Positions 55,647 through 64,000 of a stretch of DNA of 64,000 bases are shown here, in pieces. The translations under genes and the position numbers were made by a program. This DNA is from Psychroflexus longus (GTDB lineage Bacteria; Bacteroidota; Bacteroidia; Flavobacteriales; Flavobacteriaceae), in assembly GCF_020164595.1 (NCBI RefSeq), contig NZ_JAIQZE010000002.1, positions 124,001-188,000 of the forward strand. Reading direction: 5' to 3'. The notes under the pieces were generated by a model. The model was not told where the DNA came from and made no database searches. It saw only the letters and a program-made list of their open reading frames with translations. Each line of letters begins with the position of its first letter. Position 1 is the stretch's first letter.

Positions 55647-57179
55647 ATGGCTCAAGCAAAAGGAATAAAATCTGCTTTAATCTCGGTATACCACAAGGAA
55701 GGCTTAAGACCTATAGTGGAAATTTTAAACCAACTAGGTGTAAAAATTTACTCCACTGGTGGCACTGAAAAATTCATAACAGATCTTGGCATCAATGTCA
55801 TTCCTGTAGAGGACATCACTTCTTATCCTTCTATTTTGGGTGGACGAGTAAAAACGCTACATCCTAAAGTTTTTGGAGGTATTTTAAACCGTGGTGAAAA
55901 TGCACAAGATCAGGAAGAATTAAAGTCTTACGATATTCCTCAGATTGATTTAGTTATCGTTGATTTATATCCCTTTGAAGATACCGTAGCTTCTGGAGCG
56001 AATGAACAAGATATTATTGAAAAAATCGATATTGGAGGTATTTCGCTTATCAGAGCAGCTGCTAAAAACTTTAAGGATGTGCTTTGCGTGTCCTCAAGAC
56101 AAGATTACTCTTCTTTAGAAGAAATTCTGAAAGAAAACAAAGGCGTTGTAAGCCTTTCACAAAGAAAGAATTTTGCAGCCAAAGCTTTTCAAATTTCATC
56201 GCATTACGATACAGCTATTTTCAATTATTTCAACACCACTGAAGCCATTCCTACTCACAAGCAAAGCTTTGACAAAGGGAAAGAACTTCGCTACGGCGAA
56301 AACCCACATCAGCAAGGTTTTTTCTTTGGAGATTTTGAAAAAGTTTTCAATAAACTACACGGTAAAGAATTGTCTTACAACAATCTGCTGGATGTAGATG
56401 CTGCTGTCAATTTAATGTCAGAATTTCATGGAGAAGACCCAACTTTTGCTATTCTTAAGCACAATAATGCTTGCGGATTGGCTCAAAGAAATGCTATTCA
56501 CCAAGCCTATCTAGATGCTTTAGCTGGAGATCCCGTTTCAGCGTTTGGTGGCATATTGATTTCAAATTCAGAGCTAGATAAAGCTACTGCAGAAGAAATT
56601 CATAACCTCTTTTGCGAAGTTGTGATTGCACCTAGCTTCACAGATGAGGCGCTGGAAATCCTAACCAAAAAGAAAAACCGAATTATTCTGGTTCAGAAAG
56701 AATTTCAATTTTCAGACAAAATCGTTAGAACTTGTCTCAACGGTGTTTTAGTTCAGGATAGAGATGCAAAAACTGATGCTGTTGAAGATTTAAAAACAGC
56801 TACAAAACTATCACCTAGTGATACTCAGGTGGAAGATTTATTATTTGCTTCCAAAATTTGTAAGCATACCAAATCCAATACGATTGTACTGGCAAAAGAC
56901 AAGCAATTGCTAGCAAGTGGGACTGGACAAACTTCAAGAGTTGATGCTCTGAATCATGCGATTGAAAAAGCTTTGAGCTTTCAGTTTGATTTAAAAAATT
57001 CTGTGATGGCAAGTGATGCTTTCTTTCCTTTTCCAGATTGTGTGGAGATCGCCGGAAATGCTGGAATCACTTCTGTGATTCAACCAGGAGGATCCATAAA
57101 AGACAAATTAAGTGTCGATTATTGTAATGAAAATAATATTTCCATGGTGATGACAGGAACACGTCATTTTAAGCATTAA
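55647..57179 (+). CDS. purH: Bifunctional AICAR transformylase/IMP cyclohydrolase
   Basis: Last two steps of IMP synthesis. The cyclohydrolase half starts KGIKSALISVYHKEGLRP with GGRVKTLHPKVFGGIL and IDLVIVDLYPFEDT; the transformylase half has LRYGENPHQQGFFFGDFEKV, AILKHNNACGLAQRN and FFPFPDCVEIAGNAGITSV, ending with the usual VMTGTRHFKH. I start at ATG 55647 (MAQAKGIKS); the TTG at 55620 overlaps the promoter. About 510 residues, normal. Confidence 0.95.
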   Translation: MAQAKGIKSALISVYHKEGLRPIVEILNQLGVKIYSTGGTEKFITDLGINVIPVEDITSYPSILGGRVKTLHPKVFGGILNRGENAQDQEELKSYDIPQIDLVIVDLYPFEDTVASGANEQDIIEKIDIGGISLIRAAAKNFKDVLCVSSRQDYSSLEEILKENKGVVSLSQRKNFAAKAFQISSHYDTAIFNYFNTTEAIPTHKQSFDKGKELRYGENPHQQGFFFGDFEKVFNKLHGKELSYNNLLDVDAAVNLMSEFHGEDPTFAILKHNNACGLAQRNAIHQAYLDALAGDPVSAFGGILISNSELDKATAEEIHNLFCEVVIAPSFTDEALEILTKKKNRIILVQKEFQFSDKIVRTCLNGVLVQDRDAKTDAVEDLKTATKLSPSDTQVEDLLFASKICKHTKSNTIVLAKDKQLLASGTGQTSRVDALNHAIEKALSFQFDLKNSVMASDAFFPFPDCVEIAGNAGITSVIQPGGSIKDKLSVDYCNENNISMVMTGTRHFKH

Positions 57180-57213
57180 TTAATTAACTTTATCCTCTTC
57201 AAATAACATACTC

Positions 57214-58242
57214 ATGGGATTTTTTGATTTTCTTACCGAAGATATAGCTATAGATTTAGGAACTGCAAATACACTTATCATTCATAATGATAAAGTAGTT
57301 GTGGATAGCCCGTCGATTGTAGCCCGAGATCGATTAACTGGAAAAATTATCGCGGTAGGAAAAGAAGCTGCTATGATGCAGGGAAAAACGCATGAGAATA
57401 TAAAAACTGTCCGTCCATTGAAAGATGGAGTTATTGCAGATTTTGATGCTAGTGAACAGATGATAAGTATGTTCATCAAAGAAATTCCAGCTCTCAAAAA
57501 ACGTTTGTTTACGCCTTCTCTTCGTATGGTTATTTGTATTCCGAGTGGGATAACAGAAGTGGAGATGCGCGCTGTAAAGGATTCTGCAGAACGTGTCAAC
57601 GGTAAAGAGGTTTATTTGATCCACGAACCCATGGCTGCGGCTATAGGTATTGGTGTCGATATCATGCAACCTAAAGGAAACATGATTGTGGATATTGGTG
57701 GAGGTACTACAGAAATTGCAGTGATTGCACTTGGTGGAATCGTTTGCGATAAATCTGTGAAAATTGCTGGAGATGTTTTTACTAATGACATCATCTATTT
57801 TATGCGAACTCAGCATAACCTTTTCATTGGAGAACGCACTGCTGAAAAGATCAAAATACAAATAGGTTCTGCTACAGAAGATCTGGAAACAGCTCCGGAA
57901 GACATGAGCGTTCAAGGACGAGATTTGTTGACTGGAAAGCCTAAGCAAGTGGAGATTTCCTTCAGAGAAATAGCTAAAGCTCTTGATAAGTCTATTTTGA
58001 GAATTGAAGATGCTGTGATGGAAACATTATCACAAACACCTCCAGAGTTGGCTGCAGATATTTACAATACAGGAATATACCTCGCCGGTGGTGGTTCTAT
58101 GTTGCGTGGTCTTGACAAACGTTTATCTCAAAAAACAGACTTACCCGTTTATATAGCCGAAGATCCATTAAGGGCCATTGTAAGAGGAACAGGGATCACA
58201 CTAAAAGATCTGGAAAGATATAAAGCTGTTCTTCTAAAATAA
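57214..58242 (+). CDS. mreB: Rod shape-determining protein MreB
   Basis: Actin-like filament that guides lateral wall synthesis. Phosphate-1 motif DIAIDLGTANTLI at the start, phosphate-2 NMIVDIGGGTTEIAVIAL and adenosine motif GIYLAGGGSMLRGLDKRL. 342 residues full length. Heads an operon with mreC (9-base gap), mreD, mrdA and rodA, placed after purH as in many flavobacteria. Confidence 0.97.
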   Translation: MGFFDFLTEDIAIDLGTANTLIIHNDKVVVDSPSIVARDRLTGKIIAVGKEAAMMQGKTHENIKTVRPLKDGVIADFDASEQMISMFIKEIPALKKRLFTPSLRMVICIPSGITEVEMRAVKDSAERVNGKEVYLIHEPMAAAIGIGVDIMQPKGNMIVDIGGGTTEIAVIALGGIVCDKSVKIAGDVFTNDIIYFMRTQHNLFIGERTAEKIKIQIGSATEDLETAPEDMSVQGRDLLTGKPKQVEISFREIAKALDKSILRIEDAVMETLSQTPPELAADIYNTGIYLAGGGSMLRGLDKRLSQKTDLPVYIAEDPLRAIVRGTGITLKDLERYKAVLLK

Positions 58243-58251
58243 GTTTAAGCT

Positions 58252-59076
58252 ATGCAGCAAATCATTTTATTTCTTATTAAAAATAAGACAGGTTTGGTGT
58301 TTATCATTCTTATGACAATAGCGCTTGGGTTAACCTTCAAAGCGCACACCTACCACAATAGCAAGGTGGTTTCCTCTGCAAATTTTGTTACTGGAAATGT
58401 TTTAGAAACTTCAGAAGGTATTTCACAATATTTTGGTTTAAAAACTCAAAATGAAATTCTTGCTGAAGAAAATGAAGCCTTGAGAAAAAAATTATTAAAC
58501 CTTTCTCCTTCTGAAGATACTTTAGAATCTCAATTAGACTTTATCACAGATACCTTATACAGAATCCAAAAGTCGACTGTAATTTCCAATTATTACGACA
58601 AGATAGATAACTTCCTTCTCATCAAAGGTGGAGTAAAAGATAGCATCAAAGAAGACCTAGGAGTTATCTCCAGCAAAGGCATTGTAGGGATAATAGAAGA
58701 TGTAAGTAAGGAGTTTTCGAGAGTGATTTCAATTTTGAATACTAATACATCTATAAACGCTCAACTAAAAAAAACAAATCATTTTGGAACTTTGACTTGG
58801 GATGGAAAGGATCCAAATATTTTGAGCTTAGTAGATGTTCCCAGATCTGCACCCGTTAAAGTTGGAGATACCATAACTACTGGTGGTCGTTCTCTCATTT
58901 TTCCTGAAAATGTTCCAATCGGAATTATAAGCGAGTATGAGTTGGACGAGAATGTGGGTTATTATAATATTTCAGTGAAATTGTTCAATGACATGACAAA
59001 TTTAAAACATGTTTATGTCATCGAGAACACGAGAAAAGAAGAAGCTTACAAATTATTAAATCCTGAACAGCCGTAG
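58252..59076 (+). CDS. mreC: Rod shape-determining protein MreC
   Basis: Periplasmic scaffold between MreB and PBP2. One N-terminal membrane span (LVFIILMTIALGLTFKAH), a coiled-coil part (KTQNEILAEENEALRKKLL), then the double beta-barrel domain (SNYYDKIDNFLLIKGGVKDS, VKVGDTITTGGRSLIFPENV). 274 residues. mreD begins at the next base after the stop. Confidence 0.92.
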   Translation: MQQIILFLIKNKTGLVFIILMTIALGLTFKAHTYHNSKVVSSANFVTGNVLETSEGISQYFGLKTQNEILAEENEALRKKLLNLSPSEDTLESQLDFITDTLYRIQKSTVISNYYDKIDNFLLIKGGVKDSIKEDLGVISSKGIVGIIEDVSKEFSRVISILNTNTSINAQLKKTNHFGTLTWDGKDPNILSLVDVPRSAPVKVGDTITTGGRSLIFPENVPIGIISEYELDENVGYYNISVKLFNDMTNLKHVYVIENTRKEEAYKLLNPEQP

Positions 59077-59580
59077 ATGAAAATTTATTTCATAAATAGC
59101 ATAAGGTTTGTCCTACTTATTCTTGTTCAGGTCTTAATTTTGAATCATTTTGAAATATTCGGTTACGTCAATCCTTATATCTACCCTTTACTCATCATTT
59201 TACTACCTTTCAATATCAACTCTATCCAAAAGCTGTTTTTAGCTTTTGCTTTGGGCATTTGCTTAGATTTTTTTGAAGATAGCGGAGGAATTCATACGGC
59301 AGCAACTTTAGTTATAGCTTACTTAAGACCTTTATTTCTTAGAAATGCATTTGGCTTAAGTTATGATTATCAAACCTTAAAGTTTTATGATGCACCCTTC
59401 AGATCTCGATTTGTTTATGTAAGTTTAATGGTGTTGTTGCATCATACAATCCTTTTTTCATTGGAGATTTTTAGTGTTAATCATTTATTATATCTGTTTG
59501 AAAAGATTGTTTATTCTTCGATTTTCAGTGTTATATTAATATTAATCACTTTGAATTTAATTCGAAAAACCAGTAAATGA
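59077..59580 (+). CDS. mreD: Rod shape-determining protein MreD
   Basis: Small polytopic inner-membrane member of the elongasome with about five to six hydrophobic segments over 167 residues (FVLLILVQVLILNHFEIFG, LFLAFALGICLDFFEDSGG). The GICLDFF..GGIH pattern is typical. Sequence conservation is low in this family, so the call also rests on position between mreC and mrdA. Overlaps mrdA by four bases. Confidence 0.88.
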   Translation: MKIYFINSIRFVLLILVQVLILNHFEIFGYVNPYIYPLLIILLPFNINSIQKLFLAFALGICLDFFEDSGGIHTAATLVIAYLRPLFLRNAFGLSYDYQTLKFYDAPFRSRFVYVSLMVLLHHTILFSLEIFSVNHLLYLFEKIVYSSIFSVILILITLNLIRKTSK

Positions 59581-61445
59581 GAAAGTTACTCCCCATCATT
59601 CTAGTCAGTTTTACAGCCTTCCTTTTCTTGATTAGACTATTTTATCTACAAATAATGGATGATAGTTATGATGAAGTTTCAACAAACATTTCTGTAAGGA
59701 AAGTTTATGATTATCCTCAGCGAGGTTATATCTACGATAGAAATGGAGAATTGATGGTGGGCAACCAACCTGCCTATGATGTCATGGCAGTTCCACTTGA
59801 AGTCAAAGAATTCGACACTTTAGAGCTAGCAAGCTTATTGAAACTAACTCCCGATCGACTTAAAACTCAACTTGAAAGAGCCTGGCGTTACTCTCCAAGG
59901 TTAGCATCAGTCATCACACCTCAACTCACAAAAAAGGAATATGCTTACTTGCAGGAGCGTATGCATAAATACCAGGGGTTTTATATTCAGAAAAGATCTT
60001 TAAGAGATTATAATGTGGAGCATAGCGCCAACATTTTAGGCTATATAGCAGAAGTTGGTCAGGGAGAAATTTCAGAAAAATCTTATTACCAATCTGGTGA
60101 CCTCAAAGGAAAACAGGGTGTTGAAGAACAATACGAAGAAGTCTTAAGAGGAGAAAGGGGAGTAAAACACTACCTCAGAGATATTCATAATAAAAACATC
60201 AAACCCTTTAAAGAAGGTAAATTTGATACTGTTTCTAAAAAAGGAAGTGATTTACATTTGACTATAGATGCGAAACTTCAGGCTTACGGTGAAAAGTTGA
60301 TGAAAGGAAAGCGCGGTGGGATCGTAGTTATAGAACCTAGCACTGGGGAAATTTTGAGTTTGGTCACGGCCCCTTCTTACGATCCGGACTTATTGGTAGG
60401 AAGGAAACGGTCCAGAAATTTTACAGAGCTGTATTACGACACCATACAAAAGCCGTTATACAACAGAGCATTACAAGCTATTTATGCTCCAGGCTCGCCC
60501 TTCAAAGCGCTTACTGGTTTAGTAGCTCTACAGGAAAGTGTTGTAGATTTGGAAGAAAATTTCAGGTGCAATGGAGGATATTCCTATGCTAGAGGAGTAA
60601 GGATGGGATGTCATAACCACCCAAGTCCTGTTCAAATGGTTACTGGCATCGCGCATTCTTGTAATTCCTATTTTGCTCAAATTTACAGAAGAACTATTGA
60701 AAAATATAATACTCCCCAAAAGGGCATAGACGTCTGGCGTGGCCATATGGCAAGTTTTGGCTTAGGTGATTATTTAGGTTACGATTTACCCGTTGGTAGA
60801 GCAGGATTATTGCCAGATTCCGACTATTATAATAGAGCGTACAGATATCCAACATACCAATGGTATGCAAGTGCAACCTTATCAAATGCTATAGGTCAAG
60901 GGGAAGTCCTTACCACGCCAATTCAATTGGCAAACGCCACAGCTGCTATTGCCAACAAGGGCTGGTTCTATAGACCTCATATCATTAAAAAAATAGACGA
61001 CGAATCCATAAAGGAAGAAAAATATACTACTAAACAAGTTACAACCATCGATAAGGAACATTTTAATCCTATAATACAAGGGATGCACGATGTTTTCAAT
61101 TATGGTACTGCAAAGTTTCTTAGAGTTCCGGGTATTGAAGTTTGTGGAAAAACAGGTACTTCAGAAAATTACACTAAAATTGATGGGGAAAGAGTTCAGC
61201 TCACAGACCATTCTATTTTTATAGCTTTTGCTCCCAAGGATGATCCTAAAATTGCCTTAGCTGTTTTTGTAGAGAACGGTTACTGGGGTTCCCGTTATGC
61301 TGGTCGAATTTCAAGTTTAATGATTGAAAAATATCTTAAGGACGAAATCGAAAGGACAGATTTGGAAAGATGGATTTTGAGTAATACTCTTGAAGAAGAG
61401 TATGCTAAACCTTATTCTGGTGAACCTTTTAAAATTAACCAGTAA
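59577..61445 (+). CDS. mrdA: Penicillin-binding protein 2 (elongation transpeptidase)
   Basis: Class B PBP for lateral wall growth. One N-terminal membrane span (LLPIILVSFTAFLFLIRLF), the pedestal region starting YPQRGYIYDRNGELMVGNQP, and the transpeptidase domain with catalytic Ser in the SxxK motif APGSPFKALTG (about residue 307), SCN in HSCNSYFAQIY and KTG in CGKTGTSENY. 622 residues. Works with RodA, encoded two bases downstream. Confidence 0.95.
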   Translation: MRKLLPIILVSFTAFLFLIRLFYLQIMDDSYDEVSTNISVRKVYDYPQRGYIYDRNGELMVGNQPAYDVMAVPLEVKEFDTLELASLLKLTPDRLKTQLERAWRYSPRLASVITPQLTKKEYAYLQERMHKYQGFYIQKRSLRDYNVEHSANILGYIAEVGQGEISEKSYYQSGDLKGKQGVEEQYEEVLRGERGVKHYLRDIHNKNIKPFKEGKFDTVSKKGSDLHLTIDAKLQAYGEKLMKGKRGGIVVIEPSTGEILSLVTAPSYDPDLLVGRKRSRNFTELYYDTIQKPLYNRALQAIYAPGSPFKALTGLVALQESVVDLEENFRCNGGYSYARGVRMGCHNHPSPVQMVTGIAHSCNSYFAQIYRRTIEKYNTPQKGIDVWRGHMASFGLGDYLGYDLPVGRAGLLPDSDYYNRAYRYPTYQWYASATLSNAIGQGEVLTTPIQLANATAAIANKGWFYRPHIIKKIDDESIKEEKYTTKQVTTIDKEHFNPIIQGMHDVFNYGTAKFLRVPGIEVCGKTGTSENYTKIDGERVQLTDHSIFIAFAPKDDPKIALAVFVENGYWGSRYAGRISSLMIEKYLKDEIERTDLERWILSNTLEEEYAKPYSGEPFKINQ

Positions 61446-61447
61446 AA

Positions 61448-62698
61448 ATGCCCAAAACTTTACTGCAAATTGACTGGCTTACGATTCTTATCATTGCGAT
61501 TCTTATTGGTTTTGGTTGGGGAAATATTTATTCTACCACTTTTGTAAGCCCTGATGAAAGCATCTTGGATCTTTCCAAGATATATGGTAAGCAGCTGTTA
61601 TGGATATTCTTAGGGGCTTTAATAGGTATTGTCATCTTAGCCCTGGAAAGCAAATTCTTTGAAAGGTTCGCCAATGTCATTTATCTTTTTGCTGTTTTAT
61701 CTCTTTTAGGCCTTTTCGCTTTCGGGAAGACCATCGCTGGACAAACGGCTTGGTACTCTTTTGGCTCCTTCAGTATTCAGCCTGCTGAATTTGTGAAAGT
61801 AGCAGTTGCTTTAGCTTTGGCAAAGTATATCAGTGATTTAGACAATGACTTGTCACGGTTTAAATCGCAGCTCATAGCTTTCACAATCATTGGAATTCCT
61901 CTGGCACTCATTATGCTTCAACCTGATGCGGGTAGCGCTCTTATTTATTTAGCATTTTTAATTCCACTCTACAGGGAAGGTCTTCCACACTTTTACATAA
62001 GCATTGGTTTTCTCACTGCAGCCATTTTCATTCTTACACTTAAATTTGGTTTTACTCTATTTGCACCCATTTTTGGTGTTTTAATCATCATCGTATATCT
62101 GTTCAATAAAAAGAATAAGCCAAAACTCTGGAAGTACGCATTGATATCATTATTCGGAATTGGATTCTCCTATTCAGTAAATTTTATTCTGAATTCTGTT
62201 TTGCTTCCTCACCAAAAGGATAGGTTTGATGTGCTTATTGGTGAGACCAATGATATCAAAGGCTCTGCATTCAATCTTTATCAAAGTGAAGTCGCAATTG
62301 GTAGTGGAGGATGGACAGGAAAAGGCTGGCTAAAAGGTTCGCAAACGCAAGGTCGATTTGTACCTGAGCAGCATACAGATTATATCTTTAGCACCGTAGG
62401 AGAAGAATGGGGCTTTATGGGAACCAGTATTGTGGTTATTTTATTTACGCTACTTATTTTAAGATTATTTCATCTTGCCGAACGCCAAAAAAGTCAGTTT
62501 AGTAGAGTTTACGGCTATTCGGTGATGTCAGTTATTTTTGTACACTTTTTTGTGAACGTTGCCATGGTGATCGGCTTGTTCCCTACAGTGGGGATTCCAT
62601 TGCCGTTTTTTAGTTACGGAGGCTCAGGCTTATGGGGATTTTTGATCCTTGTAATCATATTCCTAAAACTGGACGCTAAGCGGAAAAGCTTGAATTAA
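61448..62698 (+). CDS. rodA: Peptidoglycan polymerase RodA
   Basis: SEDS-family glycosyltransferase of the rod complex. About ten membrane spans; SIQPAEFVKVAVALALAKYI, LIMLQPDAGSALIYLAFLIP (with the SEDS acidic residue) and the end GLFPTVGIPLPFFSYGGSGL are family signatures. The extracellular loop with FVPEQHTDYIFSTVGEEWG is standard. 416 residues. Last gene of the operon; no clear terminator before the convergent rimM. Confidence 0.95.
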   Translation: MPKTLLQIDWLTILIIAILIGFGWGNIYSTTFVSPDESILDLSKIYGKQLLWIFLGALIGIVILALESKFFERFANVIYLFAVLSLLGLFAFGKTIAGQTAWYSFGSFSIQPAEFVKVAVALALAKYISDLDNDLSRFKSQLIAFTIIGIPLALIMLQPDAGSALIYLAFLIPLYREGLPHFYISIGFLTAAIFILTLKFGFTLFAPIFGVLIIIVYLFNKKNKPKLWKYALISLFGIGFSYSVNFILNSVLLPHQKDRFDVLIGETNDIKGSAFNLYQSEVAIGSGGWTGKGWLKGSQTQGRFVPEQHTDYIFSTVGEEWGFMGTSIVVILFTLLILRLFHLAERQKSQFSRVYGYSVMSVIFVHFFVNVAMVIGLFPTVGIPLPFFSYGGSGLWGFLILVIIFLKLDAKRKSLN

Positions 62699-62746
62699 AA
62701 AAAGGACAATTTTGTTTATGACAAGATAAAGAAATGCTTAGGTCAA

Positions 62747-63277
62747 CTAATCTTCCAGATACATATCGATTAAGCCTTCAGGAGTTTTGAAGTAGATCGT
62801 CTGGTTTTCCTTGTCTACCTTTTGGATAAACCGATCATTCACAGGAATAATGATTTCTTTTCCATTGAAGTCTATAAAGAAAAGCGCCTGTAGGGTTTGA
62901 TCGTTCACAAACTTGATGTTGCCAATTTCTCCATGAGTCTCATCAACGGCTTTGTAATCGATAACTTCGTGGTAATAGAATTGGTTTTCTCCCAGTTTTG
63001 GCAATTGGGATAAGGGTAAGTAAACGTCCCTTTTGAGTAAGTCGTCTGCATCTGCTTCTTCATCTACTTCCTCAAGTTTCACGCGAAGGAGATTACTTTT
63101 TTGGAGGTTGGATTTTTCAATAAAAAAAGGAATCAATTTATTGCGGTAATCCACAAAAATTGATTCCAGGTTTTCATAGAGTTCAGGTTCGTCGGTATCG
63201 AGTTTGATTTGCAACTCCCCTTTAAAACTAAACTTACTCACGATGTGACCTAAATAAAAACACTGGTCTTTTGTCAT
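62747..63277 (-). CDS. rimM: Ribosome maturation factor RimM
   Basis: Binds S19 and helps mature the 30S 3' domain. N-terminal beta-barrel (CFYLGHIVSKFSFKGELQIK), then PRC-barrel domain (FYYHEVIDYKAVDETHGEIG; LFFIDFNGKEIIIPVNDRFI). I start at ATG 63277 (MTKDQCFYLGH), 13 bases after the rpsP stop; the frame is open to 63331 inside rpsP, with a Lys/Arg-rich tail that does not fit the family. 176 residues. Same transcript as rpsP. Confidence 0.92.
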   Translation of the reverse strand: MTKDQCFYLGHIVSKFSFKGELQIKLDTDEPELYENLESIFVDYRNKLIPFFIEKSNLQKSNLLRVKLEEVDEEADADDLLKRDVYLPLSQLPKLGENQFYYHEVIDYKAVDETHGEIGNIKFVNDQTLQALFFIDFNGKEIIIPVNDRFIQKVDKENQTIYFKTPEGLIDMYLED

Positions 63278-63290
63278 CGCAATAAGATTT

Positions 63291-63860
63291 TTAGTCCTCT
63301 TTTTTAGTTTCTTCTTCAGAAGAGTCCTCATCAGCAGGAGCTTCTGCTTCCTCTTCCGCAGCTGCTTTAGCTTCTGATTCTGCTTTTACTTTTGCTTCTT
63401 CCTCTTCTTGAGCAGCTTTAGCTTCGGCTTCACGCTTAGCACTCACTTCTCTTTCCGCTTCCAATGCTTTTTGCTTCTCTGCTTCTTTAGCTTTCGCTGT
63501 TTTTTCAGCAGAAGTCATTATTTTATCCTCTTTTTCAGTCAACCAAGCCTGGAATTTCTTCTCTGCTTCTTCTTCTGTCAACGCTCCTTTGTCAACACCA
63601 GCAAGTAGGTGTTTTTTCATCATAGCGCCTTTGTAAGATAAAATACGTCTTGCAGTGTCAGTTGGTTGTGCTCCGTTTCTTAACCATTTCACAGATGAAT
63701 CGACATCTAGTTCAATAGTAGCAGGCTGGGTTACAGGATTGTAAATGCCTAATTTCTCAAGGTATTTACCATCTCTTTTTGAACGAACATCTGCAGCGAC
63801 AATCCAGAAAAAAGGTTTTCCTTTCTTTCCGTGTCTTTGTAATCTTATTTTAACTGGCAT
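63291..63860 (-). CDS. rpsP: Ribosomal protein bS16 with long acidic tail
   Basis: Small-subunit protein. The first ~80 residues are the bS16 fold (MPVKIRLQRHGKKGKPFFWI, KWLRNGAQPTDTARRILSYK). The remaining ~100 residues are a low-complexity tail of Ala, Glu and Lys (AAQEEEEAKVKAESEAKAAA) ending DEDSSEEETKKED, probably helical then disordered. Long tails of this kind occur in Bacteroidota bS16; E. coli has about 82 residues. Promoter -7 element at 63917-63910. Confidence 0.95.
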   Translation of the reverse strand: MPVKIRLQRHGKKGKPFFWIVAADVRSKRDGKYLEKLGIYNPVTQPATIELDVDSSVKWLRNGAQPTDTARRILSYKGAMMKKHLLAGVDKGALTEEEAEKKFQAWLTEKEDKIMTSAEKTAKAKEAEKQKALEAEREVSAKREAEAKAAQEEEEAKVKAESEAKAAAEEEAEAPADEDSSEEETKKED

Positions 63861-63909
63861 AAAAAATTAAATTTTGGAGTTCCCGACTCCCGTTATTAAT
63901 AATGAGGTG

Positions 63910-63917
63910 CAAAAATA
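63910..63917 (-). promoter_or_regulatory. Promoter -7 element of rpsP-rimM
   Basis: TATTTTTG on the minus strand, matching TAnnTTTG, 49 bases before the rpsP ATG. The leader of about 40 bases contains GGGAGTCGGGAACTCC, a possible small hairpin that might serve ribosomal autoregulation. Confidence 0.5.
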
Positions 63918-64000
63918 AGTTTATTTTTTGAAATACAGAGGTTTGGGTTTAAGATAATTACTTTATATTTAAAAGTTTACTTATCTTTTTTTAAATAAAA

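Noticed and set aside
57334-57948. 204-codon minus-strand frame over mreB
   Set aside because: Antisense shadow of mreB with low-complexity Ser/His composition.

Overview
The window looks like a contiguous chromosomal segment of a marine-type member of the Flavobacteriaceae (Bacteroidota). The evidence is low G+C, Bacteroidota-style promoters (TAnnTTTG near -7, with TTG or TTTG further upstream where present), a PorP/SprF-family protein, an IPExxxVDY protein between rnc and pyk, a bS16 protein with a long acidic tail, a purH-mreBCD-mrdA-rodA order, and SusD-free TonB/HmuY-type uptake genes. I cannot name the genus. I saw no tRNA, rRNA, CRISPR array, insertion sequence or prophage.

Layout. 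1-10279 (minus strand) is a surface-polysaccharide cluster: Wzz-like protein, WecB, WecC, Wzx flippase, two Wzy/WaaL-type membrane proteins around a GT4 glycosyltransferase, a hexapeptide acetyltransferase, a sulfotransferase and a truncated polysaccharide deacetylase. Its 2.1-6.9 kb part is visibly more AT-rich than the flanks. 10348-15001 (minus) holds purF, a PfkB kinase, RNase HI and purN. 15156-19459 (plus) is acpP-fabF-rnc, then an IPExxxVDY gene and pyk. 19705-21335 (minus) is rsmI and a conserved hypothetical; 21436-27389 (plus) is tdk-alr, uvrC and a patatin/BamA-type protein. 27494-30014 carries the tyrosine-catabolism genes hmgA and hppD with a structured RNA repeat between them. 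30160-33334 holds a DUF3108 protein, an orphan NusG/UpxY-type antiterminator, a PorP/SprF protein and a lipoprotein. 33931-37283 is pta-ackA. 37485-39624 is a poorly characterised cluster of small secreted and membrane proteins, one broken by a nonsense codon. 40019-42268 is katG. 42603-46759 is a probable haem-uptake locus (DUF6607, frameshifted TonB receptor, HmuY, DoxX-like). 46833-51238 (minus) is a redox pair (polyferredoxin plus FAD oxidoreductase) with a family-2 glycosyltransferase and a DUF547 protein. 51492-55101 is the sulfate-activation operon cysQ-cysC-cysD-cysN. 55647-62698 is purH and the rod-shape operon; 62747-63860 (minus) is rpsP-rimM.

How the parts may work together. The cys operon would make PAPS and recycle PAP, and the sulfotransferase in the polysaccharide cluster would use PAPS, so a sulfated surface glycan is a reasonable inference. 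The most interesting non-coding signals are: two diverged copies of a ~165-nt structured RNA whose closing helix covaries; a strong intrinsic-terminator hairpin inside the first codons of rnc; a 17-bp palindromic operator at the cys promoter; and near-perfect mirror-image promoter elements driving the divergent haem-uptake genes. Two broken genes (TonB receptor frameshift, secreted-protein nonsense codon) and one 5'-truncated relic show local decay, or possibly sequencing error.
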